Below are positions 1 to 5,062 of a DNA stretch of 5,506 nt, piece by piece. Positions within the stretch are counted from its first letter, which is position 1. Every line of letters starts with the position of its first letter. Below the pieces are notes generated by a model. The model did not search any database. It was not told where the DNA came from and saw only the letters and a program-made list of their open reading frames with translations. A program made the position numbers and the translations under genes. Source of the DNA: Methanobacterium sp. PtaU1.Bin242. GTDB lineage: Archaea; Methanobacteriota; Methanobacteria; Methanobacteriales; Methanobacteriaceae. The stretch lies in assembly GCA_002067565.1 (NCBI GenBank), contig MVQZ01000213.1, positions 1-5,506 of the forward strand. Direction: 5' to 3'.

Positions 1-1
1 C

Positions 2-73
2 GACGCCAACAATCAAATCACAGAATACAACGAAAACAACAACCAGATCACCCAACAAACAACAGCAAATTAG
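2..73 (+). CDS. C-terminal end of a CARDB-like surface protein (5' truncated by window)
   Basis: The reading frame is open from the window edge to a TAG at 71-73 and gives 23 residues, beginning DANNQITEYNENNNQI. This pattern (D-x-N-N-x-I-x-E-x-N-E-x-N-N) matches the closing strand of each CARDB domain in the next gene, for example DSNNEIAESNENNN and DKNNTVKESNENNN there. The gene is therefore very probably a paralogue of its downstream neighbour, or at least shares its C-terminal module, and would encode a secreted or surface protein. It ends in a short polar tail (TQQTTAN) with no membrane anchor, as the neighbour also does. Everything upstream lies outside the window, so full length, other domains and start are unknown. 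The frame and stop are seen directly; the family call rests on a short motif. Confidence 0.78.
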   Translation, partial: DANNQITEYNENNNQITQQTTAN

Positions 74-118
74 GGAAAAAAATAATTTTTCCTTTTTTTT
101 CTTTTTCAATTTTTTTTT
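74..118 (+). terminator. Hairpin plus oligo-T terminator of the upstream gene
   Basis: Directly after the TAG, GGAAAAA (74-80) and TTTTTCC (86-92) form a perfect 7-bp inverted repeat around a 5-nt AATAA loop. T-runs follow at 93-100, 102-106 and 110-118. Archaeal RNA polymerase terminates at oligo-T tracts even without a stem. The stem is AT-rich and weak, so the T-runs are probably the active part. Confidence 0.72.
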
Positions 119-348
119 AAAATTGGGATTATCTTCTAAATTACCGCTTATAATTCATTTTAAGATATATAGTTTGTATTACCGGTCTTATTCAATTCAT
201 ATAAAACTTTAAGAATATTTTTTTTTATCCAAATTGATTGATCATATGAAAACATAAAAGTATTACTTTCAGAGCATTATTTCATCCTAAATTAATAATA
301 AAAACATTATAAAAAATATTATATGTTACTATAATATAACTTTTTATG
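119..348. other. AT-rich intergenic spacer without a recognisable gene
   Basis: This stretch has no credible coding region on either strand and no tRNA-like or CRISPR-like structure. It contains a degenerate direct repeat (141-217, listed separately), a T9 run at 218-226, and many TATA-like words that are hard to tell from background at this base composition. A long spacer ahead of a large surface-protein gene could hold regulatory sites, but I see no specific known one. Confidence 0.6.
141..217 (+). repeat. Degenerate direct repeat in the spacer
   Basis: Two copies of a similar word order occur about 38 nt apart. Copy 1 (141-170) reads TTACCG, then TTAT, AATTCAT and TTTAAGATAT. Copy 2 (179-217) reads TTACCG, then CTTATTC, AATTCAT and, after a short insertion, TTTAAGAATAT. 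The shared blocks keep their order but not their spacing. It may be a decayed duplication or a pair of regulator sites, and at this AT content chance similarity is possible for everything except the TTACCG and AATTCAT blocks. Confidence 0.4.
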
Positions 349-398
349 AAATCCTGGGGTGAAAAAATAAATTATATCTGAAGCCCAAATAAGGATTT
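349..398. promoter_or_regulatory. Inverted repeat centred on a TATA-like box, possible operator
   Basis: AAATCCT at 349-355 is exactly complementary to AGGATTT at 392-398. Just inside the arms, GGG (356-358) can pair with CCC (384-386), leaving an AAATA bulge. The dyad centre, about 373.5, coincides with the TATA-like box at 368-378. This geometry would suit a regulator that blocks TBP/TFB access, or a leader hairpin if transcription starts further upstream. Only the complementarity is observed; the function is inferred. Confidence 0.38.
362..378 (+). promoter_or_regulatory. Candidate archaeal promoter (purine-rich BRE plus TATA box) of the giant surface-protein gene
   Basis: An A-run that could act as the TFB-recognition element (362-367) precedes TAAATTATATC (368-378). 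Archaeal transcription usually starts about 22-27 nt after the TATA centre, which predicts an mRNA start near 396-401, about 20 nt before the ATG at 418. A second TATA-like word, TTTTATAATA (396-405), would place the start near 423-428, past that ATG. It would fit only a start codon further downstream. Confidence 0.5.
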
Positions 399-417
399 TA
401 TAATATTTAAAATTTAA

Positions 418-3400
418 ATGGAGGTGAAATATATCTATAATAAGAATTTAAAAAGCTATTTACTATTTTTAACCCTGACTGTGGTATTTACACTGGTTAT
501 CTGTGGAACAACATCAGCAGACACCTACATTGGAGGTCAACCTTTAACCACCGTGGAAAGCGGTACGGTGAGTGGTGGAGTGTACAGTGACTCATACTAC
601 GGTTTTACTGGCACCGCAGCAGCAGGCAGTACCAATGATATAAAAACAGGAAATGTGACCTATAACTTCCAGCCACTCCCCTCAAATGCAGAGATTGTAT
701 CTGCAACACTCTATACCGGAGTATACTTAGGGAATATGCAAACCGATTATCCTGTAGATGTGGATATCACCTTTAACGGGAAACAACTCGACAGTCAATA
801 TCTAAGCAGCACCTATCAATATTTAATAAACGGAGGAACTGGCTTAACCCCGGTTAACGATCACACCATCAGGGTTACCAGTGACTATTTCATGTGGTAC
901 GATGTCACTAATCAGATAAAACAGGACAATACCGTCCATGTTAATACCACAAATTCCGCCTTTGACGGTAGAATAAAACTCATAACCCTGATAGTGGTCT
1001 ATAACGACGGAGACACAGATAAAATAGCCTATTGGATAAACCAGGGGCAGGATTTAAGTAGTTATCTGGATGAAGAATATTTTGGCAGCACCACCTTCAC
1101 TGGCAACCAACCTTCAAGCATGATATTCGAGAATGCCACCCTCAAAGTAGTTCACATGGCCAGTACTGATGGGGTATATGCCTTTAACAGCAACTCTTTA
1201 CCCAGCAGCACTCCCCAGGGAAGCTACAGCGGCAGCAACATATGGGATGTGACCTCTCTCTACAATACTAACGACATTAACACCCTGAATTACCACAAAG
1301 GAAGTGGTAGTGGCCTTGGTGGTTACTATAAAATAGCATTTGCCATTTTAACCGCCCAATATACTGAATCAACACAACCATACGTGGCCAATTTCACAGC
1401 AACACCCACATCTGGTACTCCTCCTTTAACAGTGAGCTTCACTGATCTCTCAAATGGAGCATCTGAATGGGCCTGGGACTTTGAAAACGATGGTACAGTG
1501 GACAGCACTAGACAGAACCCCGCCCACACTTACAACACACCAGGGATATATACAGTGAAATTAACTGCAACATGGCCCGGAACAATCACCCAAACCATAA
1601 TTGGATATATAAAAGTTGAATCACCTGATTTAATGGTTAATCAAGTTACTTACAATCCAAATGGACTTCAACAGCTCTTTGTAGGTGAAGATAACAATAT
1701 TCAGGTCACTATTATGAATAATGGAAACTGCGATGCCGGATCCTTCGATGTAAATCTTAACCTAGGCAGTTACCATGATACGCAGAGTATATCCAATTTA
1801 GCCGCCGGTAGAGAAACCACGGTAATCTTCAGTAGTTTCACACCCTTAGCTAATGGAACGGTGACTGTTAATGTAACTGTAGATAGTAATAATGAAATAG
1901 CTGAATCTAATGAAAATAACAATCTTTTCAGTGAATCAAAAACCATCTGCAACAACGGTTTTAAAGGTAAAAGGTACACCAATGGCAGTGATATTAACAC
2001 CCAAAAGACCTTTGAAGGAAACTATGATCTGGTGTACTCCAATGGGAGCTCTGCTTTTGTAAACTGGGGTTGGAACAGTTACAATGCAACATGGACCTCC
2101 CAACAGTTACCTATCCCCAGCACTGCAACAGTAACACAGGCTCTGCTTTATCAGGCTTACAAATTCGACAAAACCCCAGGAGGATCTCCTATTTGGACCG
2201 TTAATTTTAATGGAGGAACAATAACCCCTGATAAATGTTATACGGACCGTAAAGGATATGGTTACGATTACTACTATGGACTCTATGTCTATGACGTGAC
2301 CAGCCTCTTTAACACTTCATCCAACACCCTGAGCATAATCCCGGGGACCGGTAACAGTCAAGATTTATACGGTAGTTATCTTGTGGTTGTTTACCATGAT
2401 CCTTCCACCAGCAGTAAAAAGATCTACATTAACGAGGAATGTGACATGTTATATTCTGCACCCGGTTATGATGTAAGCAACAGCGAAGCAACCGCCTACG
2501 CCAATTTTAACGGGGTAAAAACCAGTAACCTGATTAATGCAAAAGTCATAAACATATTAGGCTCTGCAAGTGAGATGAATAGAAGCAAATTCTTCTTCAA
2601 CAACACTGAATATTCTGGATTCTGGAATGATTATAACCCCATCAGCAATATCGGTTTCTCCTCATATGAAGTTACAAATATCCTCCAGAATGGATCAAAT
2701 ATTGCTCAGCTGCAGAATTATAATGGAAGCTTCTATACAATAGTGGCATTAGGCAGTATATTGGTAACAGAATATGAAACATCAATACCCGTAGCCGATT
2801 TCACAGCAACACCCGTCAACGGTGAAGTATCATTAACAGTTCAGTTTACTGATCAATCAGCTAATGCCACAGGATGGAATTGGGATTTTGACAACAACGG
2901 AACCACTGACAGCAACGACCAAAACCCCACATACACCTATAATACAGCCGGAACATACACAGTTAAATTGAGTGCCACCGGACCTGGCGGAACCGATCAA
3001 GAGGTGAAAACAGATTACATCCTAGTTAAAAAGTCAGATAAACCAGACCTGTTACCCACAGACTTAAGGGTAACCAGCTACCCCTACGTAAACTACTCTC
3101 TGGTAACGGTTAACATAACTAACAATGGAATAAAACAATCCGGATTATTTGATGTAACCCTTTACGACAACGGAACACAATTTGGACAGCAATACACCTA
3201 CGGACTTAAACCAAACCAAACCAAAACACTATACTTCCTCTGGAAACCATCTTCAACAGGAAACCACCACCTACAAGTAGTTTTAGATAAAAATAACACC
3301 GTAAAGGAGTCTAATGAAAATAACAATTCTCTAAACAAACAGATAAACAACCAGCCCGACCTGACACCCATAGAACTAAATACAGTCCATTACACTATGA

Positions 3401-3660
3401 CCAATTACTGCTATGCAACAGTTAAAGTAACCAACAATGGAGAAAACCTAACCGGATTCTTCGATGTAACCCTTTATGACAATGGAACACAAGTTGGACA
3501 GCAAAAAATCTACGGATTACCAACGGGAACTACAAAAACCATTTACTTCTTCTGGAAAACCAATGATAATGGCACACATAACATTCAAGCAGTAATTGAT
3601 AAAAATAGCACCATTCCCGAAACCAATGAAACCAACAACACCATCCAAAAACAACTATAA
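418..3660 (+). CDS. Secreted modular surface protein: DUF3344-PKD-CARDB-DUF3344-PKD-CARDB-CARDB
   Basis: This is a 1080-residue, probably adhesin-like extracellular protein; its ligand is unknown. Residues 8-14 are basic/polar, 15-28 form a hydrophobic core, and cleavage is likely after TSA at 34. Residues about 35-320 resemble DUF3344, with paired DVT motifs (YDVTNQ, WDVTSLYN). Residues 323-401 are a PKD domain (AWDFENDGT, NPAHTYNTPG, YTVKL). Residues 403-507 are CARDB, beginning PDL and ending with N-E-x-N-N. A second DUF3344 follows (about 512-790, YDVTSLFN and YEVTNIL), then PKD2 (792-872, NWDFDNNGT), CARDB2 (876-977) and CARDB3 (980-1080). PKD1 and PKD2 start 469 residues apart, showing a whole-module duplication. 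About 28 N-x-S/T sequons suggest heavy N-glycosylation. No C-terminal membrane anchor, pseudomurein-binding repeat or sorting signal is visible, so release or non-covalent attachment is likely. The only ATG at the 5' end is 418, but the Shine-Dalgarno position questions it. The DUF3344 assignment is from memory of the family; PKD and CARDB are clear from motifs. Confidence 0.88.
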   Translation: MEVKYIYNKNLKSYLLFLTLTVVFTLVICGTTSADTYIGGQPLTTVESGTVSGGVYSDSYYGFTGTAAAGSTNDIKTGNVTYNFQPLPSNAEIVSATLYTGVYLGNMQTDYPVDVDITFNGKQLDSQYLSSTYQYLINGGTGLTPVNDHTIRVTSDYFMWYDVTNQIKQDNTVHVNTTNSAFDGRIKLITLIVVYNDGDTDKIAYWINQGQDLSSYLDEEYFGSTTFTGNQPSSMIFENATLKVVHMASTDGVYAFNSNSLPSSTPQGSYSGSNIWDVTSLYNTNDINTLNYHKGSGSGLGGYYKIAFAILTAQYTESTQPYVANFTATPTSGTPPLTVSFTDLSNGASEWAWDFENDGTVDSTRQNPAHTYNTPGIYTVKLTATWPGTITQTIIGYIKVESPDLMVNQVTYNPNGLQQLFVGEDNNIQVTIMNNGNCDAGSFDVNLNLGSYHDTQSISNLAAGRETTVIFSSFTPLANGTVTVNVTVDSNNEIAESNENNNLFSESKTICNNGFKGKRYTNGSDINTQKTFEGNYDLVYSNGSSAFVNWGWNSYNATWTSQQLPIPSTATVTQALLYQAYKFDKTPGGSPIWTVNFNGGTITPDKCYTDRKGYGYDYYYGLYVYDVTSLFNTSSNTLSIIPGTGNSQDLYGSYLVVVYHDPSTSSKKIYINEECDMLYSAPGYDVSNSEATAYANFNGVKTSNLINAKVINILGSASEMNRSKFFFNNTEYSGFWNDYNPISNIGFSSYEVTNILQNGSNIAQLQNYNGSFYTIVALGSILVTEYETSIPVADFTATPVNGEVSLTVQFTDQSANATGWNWDFDNNGTTDSNDQNPTYTYNTAGTYTVKLSATGPGGTDQEVKTDYILVKKSDKPDLLPTDLRVTSYPYVNYSLVTVNITNNGIKQSGLFDVTLYDNGTQFGQQYTYGLKPNQTKTLYFLWKPSSTGNHHLQVVLDKNNTVKESNENNNSLNKQINNQPDLTPIELNTVHYTMTNYCYATVKVTNNGENLTGFFDVTLYDNGTQVGQQKIYGLPTGTTKTIYFFWKTNDNGTHNIQAVIDKNSTIPETNETNNTIQKQL
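420..427 (+). promoter_or_regulatory. Strong Shine-Dalgarno motif overlapping the presumed start codon
   Basis: GGAGGTGA, a near-perfect anti-16S match, begins on the G of the only upstream ATG (418-420). It therefore cannot serve that ATG in the normal way. With ordinary 5-8 nt spacing the ribosome would start around 433-436, where the frame reads ATC TAT. Either a non-canonical ATC start at 433 is used, or the ATG is read leaderless or from a short leader and the motif is incidental. This ambiguity changes only five residues before the signal peptide. Confidence 0.6.
3151..3192 (+). repeat. Intragenic direct repeat, copy 1 (CARDB2)
   Basis: This 42-nt segment encodes FDVTLYDNGTQ-type CARDB sequence and matches 3463-3504 with only three mismatches. 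The offset is 312 nt, exactly 104 codons. Flanking similarity (AACAATGGA at 3121 and 3433, CGGATT at 3141 and 3453) keeps the same offset, so the whole CARDB unit was duplicated in frame. Confidence 0.9.
3463..3504 (+). repeat. Intragenic direct repeat, copy 2 (CARDB3)
   Basis: This is the partner of 3151-3192, offset by 312 nt with three mismatches in 42. It lies in the last CARDB domain. Its nucleotide similarity is far higher than that to CARDB1 (around 1740-1930), which marks CARDB2 and CARDB3 as the most recent duplication in the gene and a possible site of unequal recombination that would add or remove one domain in frame. Confidence 0.9.
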
Positions 3661-3684
3661 CAAATAATTTCTAAATCCCCATCA

Positions 3685-3698
3685 TTTTTCTTTTTTTT
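3685..3698 (+). terminator. Oligo-T terminator of the giant surface-protein gene
   Basis: About 25 nt after the stop codon the sequence runs TTTTTCTTTTTTTT, a typical archaeal oligo-T termination tract. No convincing stem precedes it. It separates this gene from the next one, which has its own TATA-like box. Confidence 0.68.
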
Positions 3699-3743
3699 AT
3701 GGAATTAATATAGTTTAAGAAGATAATATCTCTTTTTCTGGAA

Positions 3744-3753
3744 AATTTTATAG
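3744..3753 (+). promoter_or_regulatory. Candidate TATA box of the 107-residue hypothetical gene
   Basis: AATTTTATAG lies about 50 nt before the ATG at 3798 and is preceded by the purine-rich GGAAA, a possible TFB-recognition element. The predicted transcript start is near 3772-3776, giving a leader of about 25 nt. That leader contains AGGGGTT (3783-3789), a modest Shine-Dalgarno match 8 nt before the ATG. A short palindrome, AGATAATATCT (3721-3731), sits upstream and could be a regulator site or chance. Confidence 0.5.
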
Positions 3754-3797
3754 CCCCCTAACTACAAATAATAATACAAAAAAGGGGTTGTTTTGGT

Positions 3798-4121
3798 ATG
3801 GCAGAAACAGGATTTGTATTCAGAAGGAGTAGTGGAAGCAGGGCGAAAGATAAGGAAATGCTGGGGGTAAGTGAGGAAGTGGTGAGCTTACAGAACCGCC
3901 GGGAAAATGCTCTTATAATAACTTTTAAAGCACCTGAAGACGAAGCAATGAATATACACCAGTTTTTTGAAAATTTTGACGAGCTAGAACCGGTTCTTGT
4001 AGATATTGCTGGTGCAGGGGATGTGGAATATTATTTCCGTGGAATATCACCCATAAACGAGTTAAATGGATCTGATCGGGAGTTCAGTGTTACTCTACAG
4101 CTACGGCGTGAATTTGTCTAA
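3798..4121 (+). CDS. Small soluble protein of unknown function, 107 residues
   Basis: I do not recognise this protein. The start at 3798 is supported by AGGGGTT 8 nt upstream and a TATA-like box about 50 nt upstream. It has no signal peptide, membrane segment or cysteine. Residues 1-20 are basic and low in hydrophobics (FRRSSGSRAKDKE), followed by what looks like a small alternating alpha/beta fold: a strand around 38-44 (ALIITFKA), a probable helix over 49-60 (EAMNIHQFFENF), a strand around 66-70 (PVLVDI), and a closing strand pair YYFRGIS (about 78-84) and FSVTLQLRR (about 96-104). The even mix of charged residues and the ordinary codon use suggest a real cytoplasmic protein, probably conserved within methanogens, but no catalytic or metal-binding motif stands out. 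Its TAA overlaps the TAG of the convergent flavoprotein gene, which makes co-transcription with that gene impossible. It appears to be monocistronic. Confidence 0.8.
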   Translation: MAETGFVFRRSSGSRAKDKEMLGVSEEVVSLQNRRENALIITFKAPEDEAMNIHQFFENFDELEPVLVDIAGAGDVEYYFRGISPINELNGSDREFSVTLQLRREFV

Positions 4122-4690
4122 AGATTAGAGTGTTTTTCAAATATCTGGGGTATTTCATCCGGATTTTCAAATACATAGGTGTTAGCCATTTTTTCCAGAT
4201 TTCTAACATGATCAGCGTCTTGTTTGGTTATTTTAATATCCAGATCCTTGCCGTTAGGAAGTCTGGTGGTGACAATTCCCTCTTTAAAGTCTGTGGGCAT
4301 AATATAGATGGGGGTAGATGTTTTCTGACCCATAATGGCTGCATTGGTAAGTAAAGTGTCTGCTATTCTCAGTGAAATCTTGGCCACGGTATTGGAGGTG
4401 GTGGGAGCTATAAGCAGGAAATCAAACTTTTTTAACTGTATCTGACCCGCTAAAAATGGTGCGTTAGCATTAATCTCTGTCCAAGTTTTATCAAAGGTTG
4501 TCTCCAGGATGTTTGATAGGTTATAATATTTTAAAACAGTGTCTCCTGCTTTAGATATGAAAACCCGGATATCGAACTGATCCTGATATTTATCCTTCAT
4601 CTTCTGCATTATTGCAACTGTTTCTGCTATTTTCTCTCCACTTCCAGTTATTCCCCAGGCAATTTTCTTCCTTTTATCTTGTTTGTTCAT
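4118..4690 (-). CDS. afpA: Archaeal FMN flavoprotein, AfpA/dihydromethanopterin reductase (DmrB)-like
   Basis: This is a 190-residue protein of the flavoprotein (HFCD-type) fold. KKIAWGITGSGE (8-19) is the N-terminal strand and glycine-rich flavin phosphate loop, VFISKAGDTVLKYYNL (43-58) is the conserved second element, and IAPTTSNTVAKI with IADTLLTNA (94-117) forms the FMN-binding segment typical of the family. PTDFKEG (131-137) follows near the flavin site. Characterised relatives include Archaeoglobus AfpA, an FMN homodimer that takes electrons from ferredoxin, and methanosarcinal DmrB, which reduces dihydromethanopterin. The true donor and acceptor here cannot be read from sequence. There are no cysteines, so it carries no iron-sulfur cluster and would need a separate electron donor. 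The ATG at 4690 has no good Shine-Dalgarno motif. A TATA-like word about 27 nt upstream suggests an almost leaderless mRNA. It is convergent with the hypothetical gene (4-nt overlap of stops) and divergent from the zinc-ribbon gene. Confidence 0.88.
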   Translation of the reverse strand: MNKQDKRKKIAWGITGSGEKIAETVAIMQKMKDKYQDQFDIRVFISKAGDTVLKYYNLSNILETTFDKTWTEINANAPFLAGQIQLKKFDFLLIAPTTSNTVAKISLRIADTLLTNAAIMGQKTSTPIYIMPTDFKEGIVTTRLPNGKDLDIKITKQDADHVRNLEKMANTYVFENPDEIPQIFEKHSNL

Positions 4691-4713
4691 ATCGGTTTTT
4701 ATGTTGTCGTTGG

Positions 4714-4723
4714 TAAATTTATT
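4714..4723 (-). promoter_or_regulatory. Candidate TATA box of the flavoprotein gene
   Basis: Read on the minus strand this is AATAAATTTA, centred about 27 nt before the ATG at 4690. At the usual archaeal spacing transcription would begin within a few nucleotides of the start codon, which agrees with the missing Shine-Dalgarno motif. The surrounding DNA is AT-rich, so other words could serve. Confidence 0.42.
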
Positions 4724-4741
4724 TTTCTATTGTAATTTTGC

Positions 4742-4751
4742 TAAAATATAT
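4742..4751 (+). promoter_or_regulatory. Candidate TATA box of the zinc-ribbon gene
   Basis: TAAAATATAT lies in the divergent spacer and predicts a transcript start near 4770-4775. This leaves a leader of about 90 nt before the ATG at 4866, or about 40 nt if translation starts near 4815. An AGAGGTG motif (4802-4808) lies within that leader. Confidence 0.45.
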
Positions 4752-4865
4752 CAGTATCAATGCCTGATTAAAACTATACTTCAATTCATCAGTATTAATT
4801 TAGAGGTGTTTAAAATAGAAATTCATAATAGTAAACGGGAATCATCTACAAAGGAAAAAGAAGAT

Positions 4866-5042
4866 ATGCATGAAGAAGTCGAAAAAAAAGGGGAAGCAAA
4901 AATTAAAGTTGAGAAAATTGAAACCTGCTACTTCTGTCATAAGAAATTTAACATTAATAAAGATGATTTAAGCCACTACAAATATGGTAAATATCCTATG
5001 TGTGCCTACTGTGCCGAGTTTTATGGTTTTTATTCTGATTAA
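4866..5042 (+). CDS. Small four-cysteine zinc-ribbon-like protein, 58 residues
   Basis: The protein has a charged, lysine- and glutamate-rich N-terminal segment (1-19) followed by two CxxC knuckles: CYFC at 21-24 and CAYC at 46-49, spaced by 21 residues. This is the layout of a zinc ribbon, so one structural zinc ion is likely. The C-terminus is aromatic and acidic (EFYGFYSD). Such mini-proteins are often nucleic-acid- or protein-binding adaptors; the actual role here is unknown. The ATG at 4866 has only a weak AAGGA (4851-4855) ahead of it. The frame stays open upstream to 4683, and a better AGAGGTG motif (4802-4808) sits before an in-frame ATA at 4815, which would add 17 hydrophilic residues. 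The conserved-looking part is the same either way. Its stop is only 20 nt from the end of the convergent phosphohexomutase gene. Confidence 0.72.
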   Translation: MHEEVEKKGEAKIKVEKIETCYFCHKKFNINKDDLSHYKYGKYPMCAYCAEFYGFYSD

Positions 5043-5062
5043 ATAAGGAATTTAATAAAATA

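Noticed and set aside
119..417. CRISPR leader, tRNA or other structured RNA in the long spacer
   Set aside because: No regular repeats, cloverleaf arms or GC-rich structured segment are visible; only AT-rich sequence and imperfect repeats.
440..520. Lipoprotein signal at Cys29 (LVIC)
   Set aside because: The residue before the cysteine is isoleucine, not the small residue expected of a lipobox, and a standard cleavage site (TSA before D35) follows immediately.
1326..1529. Minus-strand open frame of 67 codons inside the giant gene
   Set aside because: It is antisense to the PKD1 domain, has no ribosome-binding site or promoter, and its composition is a by-product of the plus-strand coding sequence.
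1770..2000. Minus-strand open frame of 76 codons with leucine-rich translation
   Set aside because: It is antisense to CARDB1 and the start of the second DUF3344 region; its apparent hydrophobicity arises from the complementary strand.
4130..4354. Plus-strand open frame of 74 codons
   Set aside because: It is entirely antisense to the well-supported flavoprotein gene and has no recognisable motif.
4683..4865. N-terminal extension of the zinc-ribbon frame back to an ATG at 4683, giving a hydrophobic leader
   Set aside because: It would overlap the start and promoter of the divergent flavoprotein gene, and its hydrophobic translation is typical of T-rich spacer DNA. No Shine-Dalgarno motif precedes the ATG at 4683.
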